Assembly (NCBI GenBank): GCA_050084515.1
Contig: CM114272.1
Location: 38,440,001-38,504,000, forward strand
DNA: 64,000 nt
Source of the DNA: Blasia pusilla
Lineage: Eukaryota > Marchantiophyta > Marchantiopsida > Blasiales
Direction: 5' to 3'
Part shown: positions 34,267 to 44,329 of the stretch, one piece after another
Numbering within the stretch: the stretch's first letter is position 1
Layout: every line of letters begins with the position of its first letter
The notes under the pieces: generated by a model
Seen by the model: the letters and a program-made list of their open reading frames with translations, nothing else
What the model was told of the DNA's origin: nothing
Database searches by the model: none
Program-made: the position numbers and the translations under genes

Positions 34267-34808
34267 TCAAAGGATGTCTCTCTCGATCACCCCTGGTGTG
34301 TCAATCTCCTCGGGTCTCGCCTCCAACACTACCCTAACCGTCTCGGTAGGCATGGGGCTCACCAACGCAGCAGCTGTGATCTGTCGCATCCTCAAATGAT
34401 GTTGCTTAGCTACTCCTAAGTTGAAAATCCATGTCAAGCAATTGAGGTCCATCGCCTGACCAAAGACATGACAACGTGATGCCTCTGATAGTGACTGTAT
34501 TGCCATCACTCCTATGGGGAGTCCCATTTCTCGCTCTCGCTCATTGGCGTTGGGCTCCACCAACCGCTTTACGTGGTCATCCCAATCCAAGCTAGGTCCA
34601 GCCTCCTTGAATACATAGGAAGTGGGGAAACTCAAAAATGTGGGAAAAGTTTCCCGTGGCATACCAATCCTATTGATAACAATCAACAGAGGTCAATCAT
34701 AGTGCCGTACTACCTATAACCAACCACCTGGATCCAGAATAGAATCCACTAGAAAATCAAAGGGGCGCTCCACTCTCGCATAAGCCCTCCGCAACACCTC
34801 ATGTGGGG
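34267..34808 (-). pseudogene. C-terminal part of C5-cytosine methyltransferase (element 2)
   Basis: It aligns by eye with the end of the methyltransferase in element 1: EREREMGLPIGV (motif IX) and FGQAMDLNCLTWIFNLG (motif X), with upstream VDSILDPGGWL matching VDAILDSGRRS. The N-terminal motifs I-VIII are lost where repeat C begins at 34808. RT follows downstream, so the insertion point within pol is the same as in element 1. Confidence 0.75.
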
Positions 34809-36652
34809 GGCTGGTATCTGGCAGAGAGAGGAAGAGAGAGAGTCTCTCTTAAAAAAGAAGGGCCAAATCCGCCTCCTCTCTTCAAAAATTTTTGACATAT
34901 TTGAAATTTTTGTTTGCTTTCAAATTCATGAAATCTTTAGAAGAGAGTAGGTAGTGGTCCACGTTCGGGCCTAAAGAAACCTCTTTTTTCCAGGGGGAAA
35001 AAAACTAGTAGACATCATAAGACCACAACAAACATTTTCCCATCACTCTCCATGTGAGCCTAAGTTTCTTCACATTGCCTGTCTCAATCTACAGTAAGCT
35101 GTGCCCAGGGCTATCTTTTTTGGAGGACCATTGGCAAATAATATGACCAGAAGTAGCAATCTCATCTCAAGGAAAGGTTCAAATAAAAATCAACTTTGTG
35201 AAATGTGAACACAGGAGACGATAATTGAACCAAAAGATTGTTAGCTGTTTGGAGTAAAGAGGAACTAATGTCCCTTCATTCAGATCCTAAATCTGAGAAA
35301 CCAAGAAGCTGCACCCCTCCCAATTTGTCAAAAGTTTACCGATTGCAACTATTGCAACCCGTCAAAATCAGATGGCTTGCCCCCTTGCAAGCAAGCTCAC
35401 CATAACAAAGGAAAGATTTTGAGAAGTGATTCCATTCCACCTTGCACCCACGAAGATCCAACTGGTTGGGAATCCGAAATGGCAATCCGATAGGCAATAG
35501 GAATCCAGCACGTCTTAGAGAAGAAAAGAATCCTACGACTGGTTTGACAATACTAGGGGAACGAGCCAAAAGTGAAGAAGCCCACCACAATGCCTCAGAA
35601 GTTGGTCTCATAGGGAAAGAGTCCGATCACTCAAGCAGCCAACATGTCGGAATCCGAGAGCTTGCTTGGAAATGATTAAAAAGTTGCAGTGGTGAAAAAG
35701 TGAAAAGTTGTAACCCGTCGGAATCAGAGTGGTTGCAAAATAAACATTCTGAGTAGCTAGATGAACACAATCGACAAGTCCAAAAAAAATATTCAGCAAA
35801 CTTTTACAAACACCATTATCGTTTGAAAAAATCTTGTCCTTTATTAATCCGAAGGAAGCTCGGAAATGTACATTTGATCTAGTCTATGATTTCTTCAGCC
35901 TCGTCATCTACAAATTTACTCCTAACTCTCCTAGGTTCCTGTACAAAAGGAATGTCCTGGGATACAAGTGGCTTCTCTAGCCGATTGTAGACGGGGATAA
36001 AAAATGTTGGCGAATTTGAGAGCCTTGGCAGCCCCTTAGGTACACCATAACGGTCCCATGTAACCTGATTTGAGTCCCACCGCCTTCCTTGGCAGTAAAT
36101 CTTGTACGCTCTGCAAGGTGACACCCATCCAGTATCAATATGTGCTCCGTCTTTGGAGACACCATCATGTCCTCAGCCAGGTAGTAGGAATCCAACACGT
36201 CTTAGAGAAGAGAGGAAGCCTAAGACTTGTTTGACATAACTAGGGGAAGGTGCCAAAGTGAAGAAGCCCGCCAAAATGCCTGTAAAGTTGGACTTACAGG
36301 GAAAGAGTCCGATCACTCACGCAGGCAACCTGTCGGAATCCGACAGGTTGCCTGGAAGCGGTTAAAAAGGTGCAGTGGTCAAAAAGTGAAAAGTTGCAAT
36401 CCGTGGCAATCCGACGGGTTGCAATATGAACTGTCGGAGTACATAGACGATCACAATCGACAAGACCAAAAAAGATATTCATAAAACTTTTACAAACACC
36501 ATCATTGTTCGAAAAAATCTTGTCCTTTATTTCATCTGAAGGAAGCTCGGAACTGTACATTTGATCTATTCTATGAATTCTTCTGCCTCATCATCAAATA
36601 AATCCCTACTCCAAAATGCTCCAGTCAAGCTGGGTCCTTGAGTTTTTTGAAC
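34809..36652. repeat. Repeat C, copy 1 (about 1.8 kb)
   Basis: It is collinear and highly similar with 56200-58020, beginning gggggctggtat-ctggcag and ending gctgggtccttgagttnttt. Inside it are two related half-units (35410-36130 and 36180-36620), each with acaaacaccattat/catcgtt and cgaaggaagctcgga. A minus-strand frame at 35879-36124 (GRRWDSNQVTWDRYGV ... FVDDEAEEIID) is conserved in copy 2 and could be an exon of the ParB/methyltransferase gene family. Several GTCGGA-centred palindromes are embedded. Confidence 0.8.
36322..36354. repeat. 33-nt palindrome of the GTCGGANTCCGAC type
   Basis: 16-nt perfect arms (caggcaacctgtcgga and its complement) flank one central base. It is one of about twenty related palindromes near 36.3, 56-58 and 60-62 kb. 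Confidence 0.9.
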
Positions 36653-37040
36653 TCACTCGTCATCGTTTGAGAGCTCTTCCAAAATTACTGTTGGCCTTGC
36701 CCTCCCGATTTTTGGAATCGTGGGAAGTGACGATGGTGTCACTACCAATGGTGGGTCTGGAACCGGAGCTCTCGACTTTGGAGGAGAGTTGTACGCCCCA
36801 ACTAGCTTGTCGTAATCTGCCTTTGCCTCTTTGCAAAGGTCAAACAGTTCCTGCCTTCCCTCAAGGCAGAGAATGTTCCTGCCACTCTACCAGGCGCCTA
36901 TGATACTCGCCCCTGAAAGGCCCACTAAGTCGAACACCAAGTCACCTGGCCTTGAGTAGAGCTTGATGAGCATTTGCATAAATGTTGGCAACTTTTCCCT
37001 TCCTCCAAGTAATGGGGTACCATTTTGCATGTAAATTCCT
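36653..37040 (-). pseudogene. C-terminal half of an N6/N4-type DNA methyltransferase-like protein
   Basis: The frame reads LIKLYSRPGDLVFDLVGLSG then ASIIGAW, an amber codon at 36887-36889, and SGRNILCLEGRQELFDLCKE ... VILEELSNDDE with stop at 36653. PGDLVxDxxxGSGTT...A, followed by GRNCxxLE, is the SAM-binding motif I region that comes last in beta-class amino-methyltransferases, after the catalytic DPPY block. Here GSG is LSG. It would be the C-terminal partner of the motif-IV-like exon seen at 58200-58536, and likely belongs to a decayed second copy of that gene. Confidence 0.6.
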
Positions 37041-37076
37041 GGGAGGGAATTGTATAAACTATCTAAGTTTATATTG

Positions 37077-37226
37077 CAGAGAGTATTGCTATATTGCTTG
37101 CACGTGGTTCACTCATTATAAGCTACCCAGGAGCACTGCTTTAGAAAATGTCGTCTCAACATACCAAGCCTGTCGGGACTTATAGTTTTGGGGTTTAAAC
37201 CCAACCAGGCCGGAAGAGAGAGAGAG
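37077..37226. repeat. Direct repeat, left copy (150 nt)
   Basis: cagagagtattgctatattg ... gtttaaacccaaccagg recurs at 41851-42000 with few changes and the same trailing (GA)n. The two copies bracket the LINE. Confidence 0.88.
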
Positions 37227-37234
37227 AGAGAGAT

Positions 37235-37480
37235 TGTACTCATTAAGTAGTGCCTGTCGTAGCCTTACGACCATAGACCCCGCGCCCTGGTTGGACGGTG
37301 CTTGAGACTGGGATGGGTGTAGAGAGAGAAGCAAGTGAAGAAGGTACCATATGAGAGGAGGGAGACACTATCATATAGTGTGAGTGCTGACCAAACAACG
37401 TGTTTGTACGGAGCTTCCAAGTGTCAACCAAGAAACTCTTCACCACACAATCTACTTTACGATTGGGATCCCCATTAGAC
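37235..37480 (-). repeat. Dispersed repeat D, copy 2 (inverted)
   Basis: It is the reverse complement of 42611-42835 over about 220 nt (tggaagctcc, gtttggtcagc, gagggagacact, ggggtctatggtcg). Copy 1 at 27060 covers only the last 100 nt. Confidence 0.8.
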
Positions 37481-38169
37481 ATTACTTACCGATGTAGTAG
37501 ACTTTGGGCAATGAATCAAGGCTATCGAATGTGTTGAACAATTTTGGTGCTACCACTTTGCAATATCAAAGATATGCTCTTGCTTTGTGTGTTGTGAATT
37601 TTGCGCAGAGACCAAGTAATAACTAGAGGTTTCGTCCCCATCGTCACACAAGGCGCAAGAGTTTAGTTGTGTTCCCATCCCGCTTTTCTTATGGTTCAGG
37701 GGATTTCCCCGTCCCGAACTTGAACTTGAGCCGGGTTCCCAAGCAAGGGTTCCCGCAAATAGTTCTTGATTCTGTCCTCTCGGGATATACCGTCAAAAGA
37801 GAGAGGTCGACATTTTCATGGCTTCCTCCATCTTTGTTCTGCTGTGAGCGTTTGCCCACCGCTTTGGTTATGGTATCCACGAATGCTTTCTCATCTTGCT
37901 CCCATAGTCCAGGCCTTGCCGGGAGCTTGGATGCTTGCACAATCTCTTGAACCTTTTTCGCCCAAGATTTGGCCCGCTTTACGGGTCTTCTTTGGGTCAG
38001 GTTTTCCCCATCACCTCTTTAGGATAGTGATGGGACTCCATTGTCTCCAGCTGCCTCCGCCATTTCAACTTGGCGATGTCATGTCTATCCTCCGGGGTTC
38101 CACACCTAGTTCTCGATCTCACACCAACGCGGGCTGCTCGTGATGAAGTTGACATCATACCCAAACGCC

Positions 38170-39210
38170 TTTAGCCGCGACTTCAAGCCTATCCCTTTGT
38201 TTGGTGTTGGCATCCCACACTACTGCCCCGTATTCCAGCGAGGGACGAATGGTATGAAAAATGACACAACGCTTTACTTCGATGTGATGTCCCTAAGCAT
38301 CTTTGAGGAATTTGGATGACCGTTCACCTTCTTGTGGCCTTTCTCAGTAGTCTTCTTGATGTGTGCATCCCACATGCAATCTTCCTAGAATTCTATGCCC
38401 AGATAGGTGTAGGTAGCCACATGGGGGATCTCTTGGTCACCCTAGTACCACTGTTGGTCTTGGTCCTCCTCCTTGCCATTGAAAATCATCACACCGCACT
38501 TCAGTACATTTGCCTCCATGCCCCACATGTCACACCAGATTTTGGTCAGGGAGATCATCTCTTGGAGTTTCTCTCATGTTTCCTCGAGGCCACCAAAGTC
38601 ATCAACAAACATGAGGGCAACAATAGAGTTGTTGCCCACCCGTATGCCTAGTCCACTATCCTCCATTTCTTCCAATAGGGAATTCACGAAAATGTTGAAG
38701 AGGGTGGGGGAGAGCGGGCATCCTTGAGCCACTCCTTGCTTAATGTCGAATGTCCCACTCTTTTGGCCATTCACCAGAACTCTACTCCTTGTGTTCTGGT
38801 ACATCTTCTCCACCACCCTCCACATTTTCCCTCTCAGCCCCGCCTTCCACAGGCTATAAGAAAGCCCGTCACGCCATAGAGTGTCGTATGCCTTCTTGAG
38901 GTCCAAGAAGAAGCAATAGGTGGGTTTCCCCTCTTTTTTCCTACCCTGGATGATCTGACTAAAGGTAAAGATATGGTCCACGCATCCTCGGGCTTGCCGA
39001 GAAGCCAGCCCTGGCCTTCCTTGATGATGAATTCTCCTCCGGTACATAGAGATCCTATTGTTGAGTATACGGCGGAGGAGTTTCCGACTACACTTAGCAA
39101 TGTAATACCCTCTGTAGTTTCAGGGTCTTCTCGCTCACCCTTCTTGAAGAGGTTCACGATGACTCCCATCCGCCATCTTTGTGGAATGACTTACGCCCGC
39201 TGAGACCAGG
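38170..39210 (-). pseudogene. LINE reverse transcriptase, broken
   Basis: GVIVNLFKKGEREDPETTEG, CFFLDLKKAYDTLWRDGL (catalytic Asp), QGVAQGCPLSPTLFNIFVN and ALMFVDDFGGL (catalytic DD with F-V-D-D) are the diagnostic RT blocks. Downstream, THLGIEF-like YTYLGIEF and IRPSLEYGAVVWDANTKQRD mark the RT C-terminal part near 38180-38430. Frameshifts separate the blocks. Confidence 0.85.
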
Positions 39211-39860
39211 TTGAAGAGACTCACTAGAGATCGAGCCATAGCAAAGATCGCCATACTTCAACAAACTCATTCACAAGCTCATCACCACCGCGTGCTTTGT
39301 GGTTCAAGTTCTTTGATCGCTGCTCCCACCTCAGCTAGGAGAACCAATCATTATATGGGTTGCCTAGCTCAACCTCATCATCCGCCTTCTCCGTTGTATC
39401 TTAACAAAATCCTCCACCACCCTCTCAAGTTCTCGCTCTTCAAGGGATGTCCGAGCGGGCTTCCGCCTAACTCCTTGTAATGGCCTTCCAACACATGTCG
39501 GATCTGTTTAGTTGTGGTCACCATTCCACCGTCTTTTCTCTTCAAGGCCTTTTTCGTTTTGTCCCTGGCCTTGCTCAATTTCTGCACTTCCATCCAGAAA
39601 TTTTTCTGATTCTCAGTGAAATTCTCATTGATGGATGAGTATGTGGCTTGGTTCATTTTCTTCTTGTGCATGCGCACGAGAAGACGGGTTTCCTTGCGTA
39701 GGGCCACATACTCGCCCACAAGGATGCATCGCCCCCTGGCTTTGGCACTTGTGACATACGCTTCCCTTCGTTTGGCAATGGCGCCTTGAGTTCCAAGGAC
39801 CACCATTTGACGGCTCTGCCGCATATTATCAATTTCTGCCGATAGCAATCTCGGCGGCAT
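39211..39860 (-). pseudogene. LINE linker between endonuclease and RT
   Basis: Minus-strand frame 39378-39860 is open, Lys/Arg-rich and helical (KARDKTKKALKRKDGGMVTT), as expected for the spacer between the two catalytic domains of LINE ORF2. Confidence 0.55.
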
Positions 39861-39863
39861 CCG

Positions 39864-40720
39864 TCACTCCACGCCCCACCATGCCAACACCATGTCCACA
39901 GTTGTTCTTGTGAACCCAAAGGTCTTGACGGTAGATTCAATGAAAGTGTCAAATGCCAAGAGATTTTCTTCCAGCTTGCCAATGTACACCTTCTTGTTGC
40001 CCTCATCTTGAAGTCCTCTATCCTCCATTTCTTGATCACCATCTTCACTGGTTTGGTCGATCATTTTAGCCTTTGCTGCAACTCTGTCTGACCAATGAAT
40101 GATCTGATCTTCCAATGTCATGTCGCATCCATGTGATCTTCCCACTTTGCGTGTGTAGAGTTCCTCATCCACACGGTGTGTAGTCCACAATGGAGCTTTC
40201 ATTCTCCTTGAAGTTGACCCTAGTCCAAGTGGGGATCCCACCTTATGCCTATCATTAAGTGCCATCAGTTGAAGTTCCCTCAACATCGTGATCAGCCGTG
40301 TGCCATTGCCATTCACTCTCACATCTCCAAACATCCCGATCTCCGCTGGGGATCAGTGCCTTGCCCCACCCAGCTGTTGAAGTCTCCCAGCAAGACTATG
40401 TTCCCCTTTGTCCGGAACCCAAGGCAATCAGTTTTCACACTATCAAACGCTGCCTCTATCAAGAGCAGATTCACTGCTTTGTAGGCATGTAAATACACTC
40501 GATATACATATCCCGCGAGTTGCACTCGGCTCGTACTTTGACCCATATCTTTGTGTTCATACTCAAGCCTGCGGCCGATGATCTCACACTGCCCACCATG
40601 AAGTCTCGATGAAGAACCCGACACCCTTCATACCTCTGTTGTTGTCCGCTTTGGTGTCGCACATCTTTCCAAACCATGCATAGTGTGGTACATGGGATAT
40701 CTCCATTAACTTGGTTTCCC
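39864..40720 (-). pseudogene. LINE AP-like endonuclease, broken
   Basis: GNIVLLGDFNSWVG (metal-binding GDFN motif) and NGNGTRLITMLRELQLMALN match the conserved end of the endonuclease, with TTHRVDEEL-like sequence replacing the usual SQIDYI block. Upstream IYMPTKQ-type sequence lies at 40471-40722. Frameshift near 40320. Confidence 0.7.
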
Positions 40721-41130
40721 AAGTTTCTGACCCTCGCATATATGTATTTGATTTTTCAGAAAAACTTCAGCAACCTCCAACGCTTCATTGCATGGGTCGT
40801 CCACATAAGTTCAGTACCCAAACGGAGACCTGTCACTAAGTGGGTTGGGGATCGGCGGGCACGCTTTTGGCGTCGGTGTGGCTGCTTGCGACATGGAACC
40901 TCTTCATGTGCAGGCTCTTCATCGCTGGTCCCTTGGAGAACACTAAAGATATTAGGTGTGTAGATCACCAACGGTTTTGTGGAGATGGGCCTTTCCTTCA
41001 AGCCGGAACCACCCTCGACTACCATAGCCCTCCGTTGTAGGCACGTCTCGGATCTTGAGACACCTGGTTTTTGTGGCAAGCCAAGTATTGGCCTCCTCCG
41101 CCCTTGATAGACGCCTTGAAGATACATTGA

Positions 41131-41850
41131 TTGCCGTTCATCATCCGAGTAACCCAGCGAAGAGCTGTGAATTCAAAGCCCAAAGTTGCGCACATGATCT
41201 TAAATGAGACAAAGTCTATTGTGGGACGTAACGAAAATGATCATGTGGAACCGTGGTCTCCTCCTGTAGACCAGATTGAACTCCCTGCCCAGGTCCGAAC
41301 TCCGGGGGGCCTTTGAGCGTCTCACATAAACATGCCGGTATTCCCCACCCAGCTTGGGGATGGTGGGCTTTGGTATGCGCCTTTGATAGGTGAACTGATA
41401 CTCCTCACAAGCTTGGGAGGACTGAGATATATTGGGCTCAAGGCCGCTGATTATATGTAGAGGTTTGGCAAACAAATGATTTAGGATCTGGGGAGAATGT
41501 TTAAGCTCCCAGCCCGAGAGTCCAGACAGGGACTCGCTGTCCTATTTGTGCGGAGGGGCTGCCTCCAAGCGGCAGGGTGCCCAAAGAGAGCCCGCTTGTT
41601 ACCCCCAAAGATCATCACTACTTGCCAAGGTGAACAGCCCTGGCATTCAGCTGCAGAGGAGGGCCCATGAATCCAGCTTCAAAAGAAGGAGAGGTCTCCA
41701 TTTCTCCAACTAAGTCCACTGGACACCTTACTTGTGGCACAACTGCCGCAAGTCACATGGATTAGAGGACACACTAATCCACACCTACCAACCAGGGGAA
41801 CGACATCGCAAGCTCACTACATGTTCCAACTACAGCAATGGGCAACTCGA
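41131..41850. other. Spacer between LINE and right direct repeat
   Basis: No recognised domain; may include the LINE 5' region. Confidence 0.35.
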
Positions 41851-41980
41851 CAGAGAGTATTGCTATATTGCTTGCACGCGGTTCACTCATTATAAGCTAC
41901 CCAGGAGCACTGCTTTAGAACATGTCGTCCCAACATACCAGGCCTGTCGGGACTTGTAGTTTGGGGGTTTAAACCCAACC

Positions 41981-42013
<33 letters not shown>
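41851..42013. repeat. Direct repeat, right copy, with (GA)n tail
   Basis: It is the second copy of the 150-nt unit at 37077. It ends in an uninterrupted GA run at about 41983-42013. Confidence 0.88.
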
Positions 42014-42016
<3 letters not shown>

Positions 42017-42610
42017 CGGGGAATAGGGTAGTGCAAGGTTAAGTGGTTAAAATTGGCCATGATCTTCCTGTCACCGCTTCTACTTAATCTTGCGTCGGCC
42101 TCAACAGCATTGGAAATTTTTCCGGGTGAGTACTTGGGCAATTCTTCTCTCCTTTCCAATTGTATTTCTGTCACAAGCACATGCCACCGAAAGCTAAGGT
42201 ACGGGATGAGAAAGCCTATGCAGCTATGAAATCGCGACCTGTACAAAGGCATGTTATCGGAGTTGTGCAGCTATATATGGAACCGCGACTTGCACAAACC
42301 AATGTCGTCGTTATTTATGTCGCTGCCACTTCACCGCATCCAAAAGAGCATGGGCCGATGAAACCTCAGAGAATTGTGGAACAAACATTTTAAAAAAAAC
42401 GAGTTCACTTCAAGCTGCAAAGAGACTAGTTTGGGAGGGAGAGGGGCAGACGCAAAAGAGAGAGAGAGAGATGGGGTTGTTCAAACACACATGAAATCGT
42501 AGGAAGATCATTGAGAACAATCAAATTTGCTACAAGCTGCGCTTCCTTCTTCTTGTCTGTCAGAGGCTAATAATGTCTATTAGGTATTCCAATCAAGTAA
42601 AGCAGATGGT
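42014..42610. other. Intergenic, no feature recognised
   Basis: Short frames only, for example 42160-42393 plus. Confidence 0.35.
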
Positions 42611-42835
42611 GTGATGAAGAATTTCTTGATTGACATTTGGAAGCTCCACACCAACACGATGTTTGGTCAGCATTCACACTATGAGAGTGTCTCCCTCCTC
42701 TCATTTGATACTTTCTTCACCTGTTCCTCTCTCTACACCCATGCCAGTGTCAGGCACCGTCCAACCACGGCACGGGGTCTATGGTCGCAAGTCTATGACA
42801 GGCACTACTTAATAAGTGGTCTATCGAGGCTAGGG
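42611..42835 (+). repeat. Dispersed repeat D, copy 3
   Basis: It is inverted relative to 37235-37480 and in the same orientation as 27060-27165. Confidence 0.8.
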
Positions 42836-44329
42836 TTGTAGCAATTCTGGACCACTTTTAGCCTGCGTGGGAGGTTGTGTAGAAGCCGGTGCATCAGCTG
42901 TCTGACAGTCCTTGGTGCAGGGTATTGAAAATGTTTCATTGCTTGAAAAAATGTAGTTATCATATGCAAAACTTAGATGCCGGTGCATTCTTACACGGGC
43001 ATTCTTACTAGTAGTGAGGAAAAGGTCTATTTTACACATAGCGAATTGTTGCTGGGAAAAAAAAGATGTCACACTTCCCAAATCAAAAATAACATTGACT
43101 TACTTTATTTCAATATATATTACCTTTGAGCACAATTTTCACATGAAGATTACTTAATTGTCGCGGCTGTGAAACTAATAGATCAAATGTAGACAGTTGG
43201 AAATATTCAGCTCACTCTACACAGTTCCAAGGTTTTATCTTAAATGATAGCAAACCTGTTTTACTTGGAATCTCATATTTACTGCAAAACTATTGCAATA
43301 CAGATTAACATGGTCCAAGAATTCGTAAGGTGAATCCCATCAGCTGAGAATTTACTTGCTCAGATTGTTTTCAAGTCCGCAGTAGGATTGGTCGGGTATT
43401 ACTTCTCCAAAACACGCAAACCTGCATGCTGTATGGTATTTTACAAATACCGCATTACTTGTAAAATACCATTCAAGTCTGTCAATCATTTGAGCAGTGT
43501 ATCATACCTTTATATTCATGAGTATAAGACGCAAAACACGCAATATTCATGAGTGTAAGACGCTCAGGTAAAGATACTTGGGAAACACTACCATAATCTG
43601 AGATTAGTAAAAAACAGGCATGTCCGGAGATTCAAGGTAGAGGGGATGTCAGATTCCTAACCTTCCATGGATTCAAATGGGTGTCATTCAATGAATTGAC
43701 AAGCCATGAGATTGTTTGAGGCATACTGTGTTTGGATTGACCTGATCCAACTAGTGAAACCCCAACTCTACCCATCTAGGGTCATCAGTTGTAAGAAGGA
43801 TCAGAAGCTTCCATTTACCGACATCCCACCCAACTCAGTGGGGACCGCCGATATCTGCATTTTTATGGCATACACTCTCTGCAGCACTAAGCCATGATAG
43901 ATAGGCTAGGCACCCTTTATCAAAGATAGGCCCCCTCTAGGTAGGCCCCCTCTGTCAAAGGGAAAGAACTACTGCACTTCTTACTGTACACCATGAAAAA
44001 CCTTTTGTGGTTGTATTCCACTCATATTTCAATTCCAACTTCAGCAAAACAACACTGTTCCTCTACACAGCTGCTCTGCTATTCGGAATAAATTTCCACA
44101 GGACAAATTTCATGGGGGCAACTGCTCCGGTGTTAGGAATGATGTTACTTACATCCATACTGTTCCTGGGAGCATCTACTCAATTTGTGCTCACAAAAGT
44201 AGCTTGCAGGGACCAATCCAGCTGATGTGGGTCTCTCTGCTTTTGAGAAGATCACCCTCATCCAAATGAAGATTTTGAAGAGGATCAGACGTCCAAATGT
44301 AGAACCATATGCATATTCTTGGATTGAGG
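42836..44329. other. Downstream flank of the NOG2 gene
   Basis: No coding feature recognised. A small hairpin at 43433-43472 is listed separately, and a short direct repeat (attcatgagt-taagacgc) occurs at about 43515 and 43551. Confidence 0.4.
43433..43472. repeat. 14-bp perfect hairpin
   Basis: atggtattttacaa and its exact complement ttgtaaaataccat are separated by 12 nt. Confidence 0.85.

Larger units (their letters stand above)
31471..34808 (-). mobile_element. Ty3/gypsy element 2 (same family), internal fragment
   Basis: It reads methyltransferase C-terminus - RT - RNase H - integrase on the minus strand, in the same order as element 1. Both ends are cut: by the inverted LTR at 31470 and by repeat C at 34808. 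No LTR pair, gag or PHD remains. Confidence 0.85.
37600..41130 (-). mobile_element. LINE (non-LTR retrotransposon), degenerate
   Basis: On the minus strand an AP-type endonuclease region (about 39860-40720) precedes a reverse transcriptase (about 38170-39210). This is the ORF2 order of LINEs. All frames are broken. The 5' limit is uncertain; 40756-41127 is open but unrecognised. It lies between the 150-nt direct repeats at 37077 and 41851. Confidence 0.75.
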
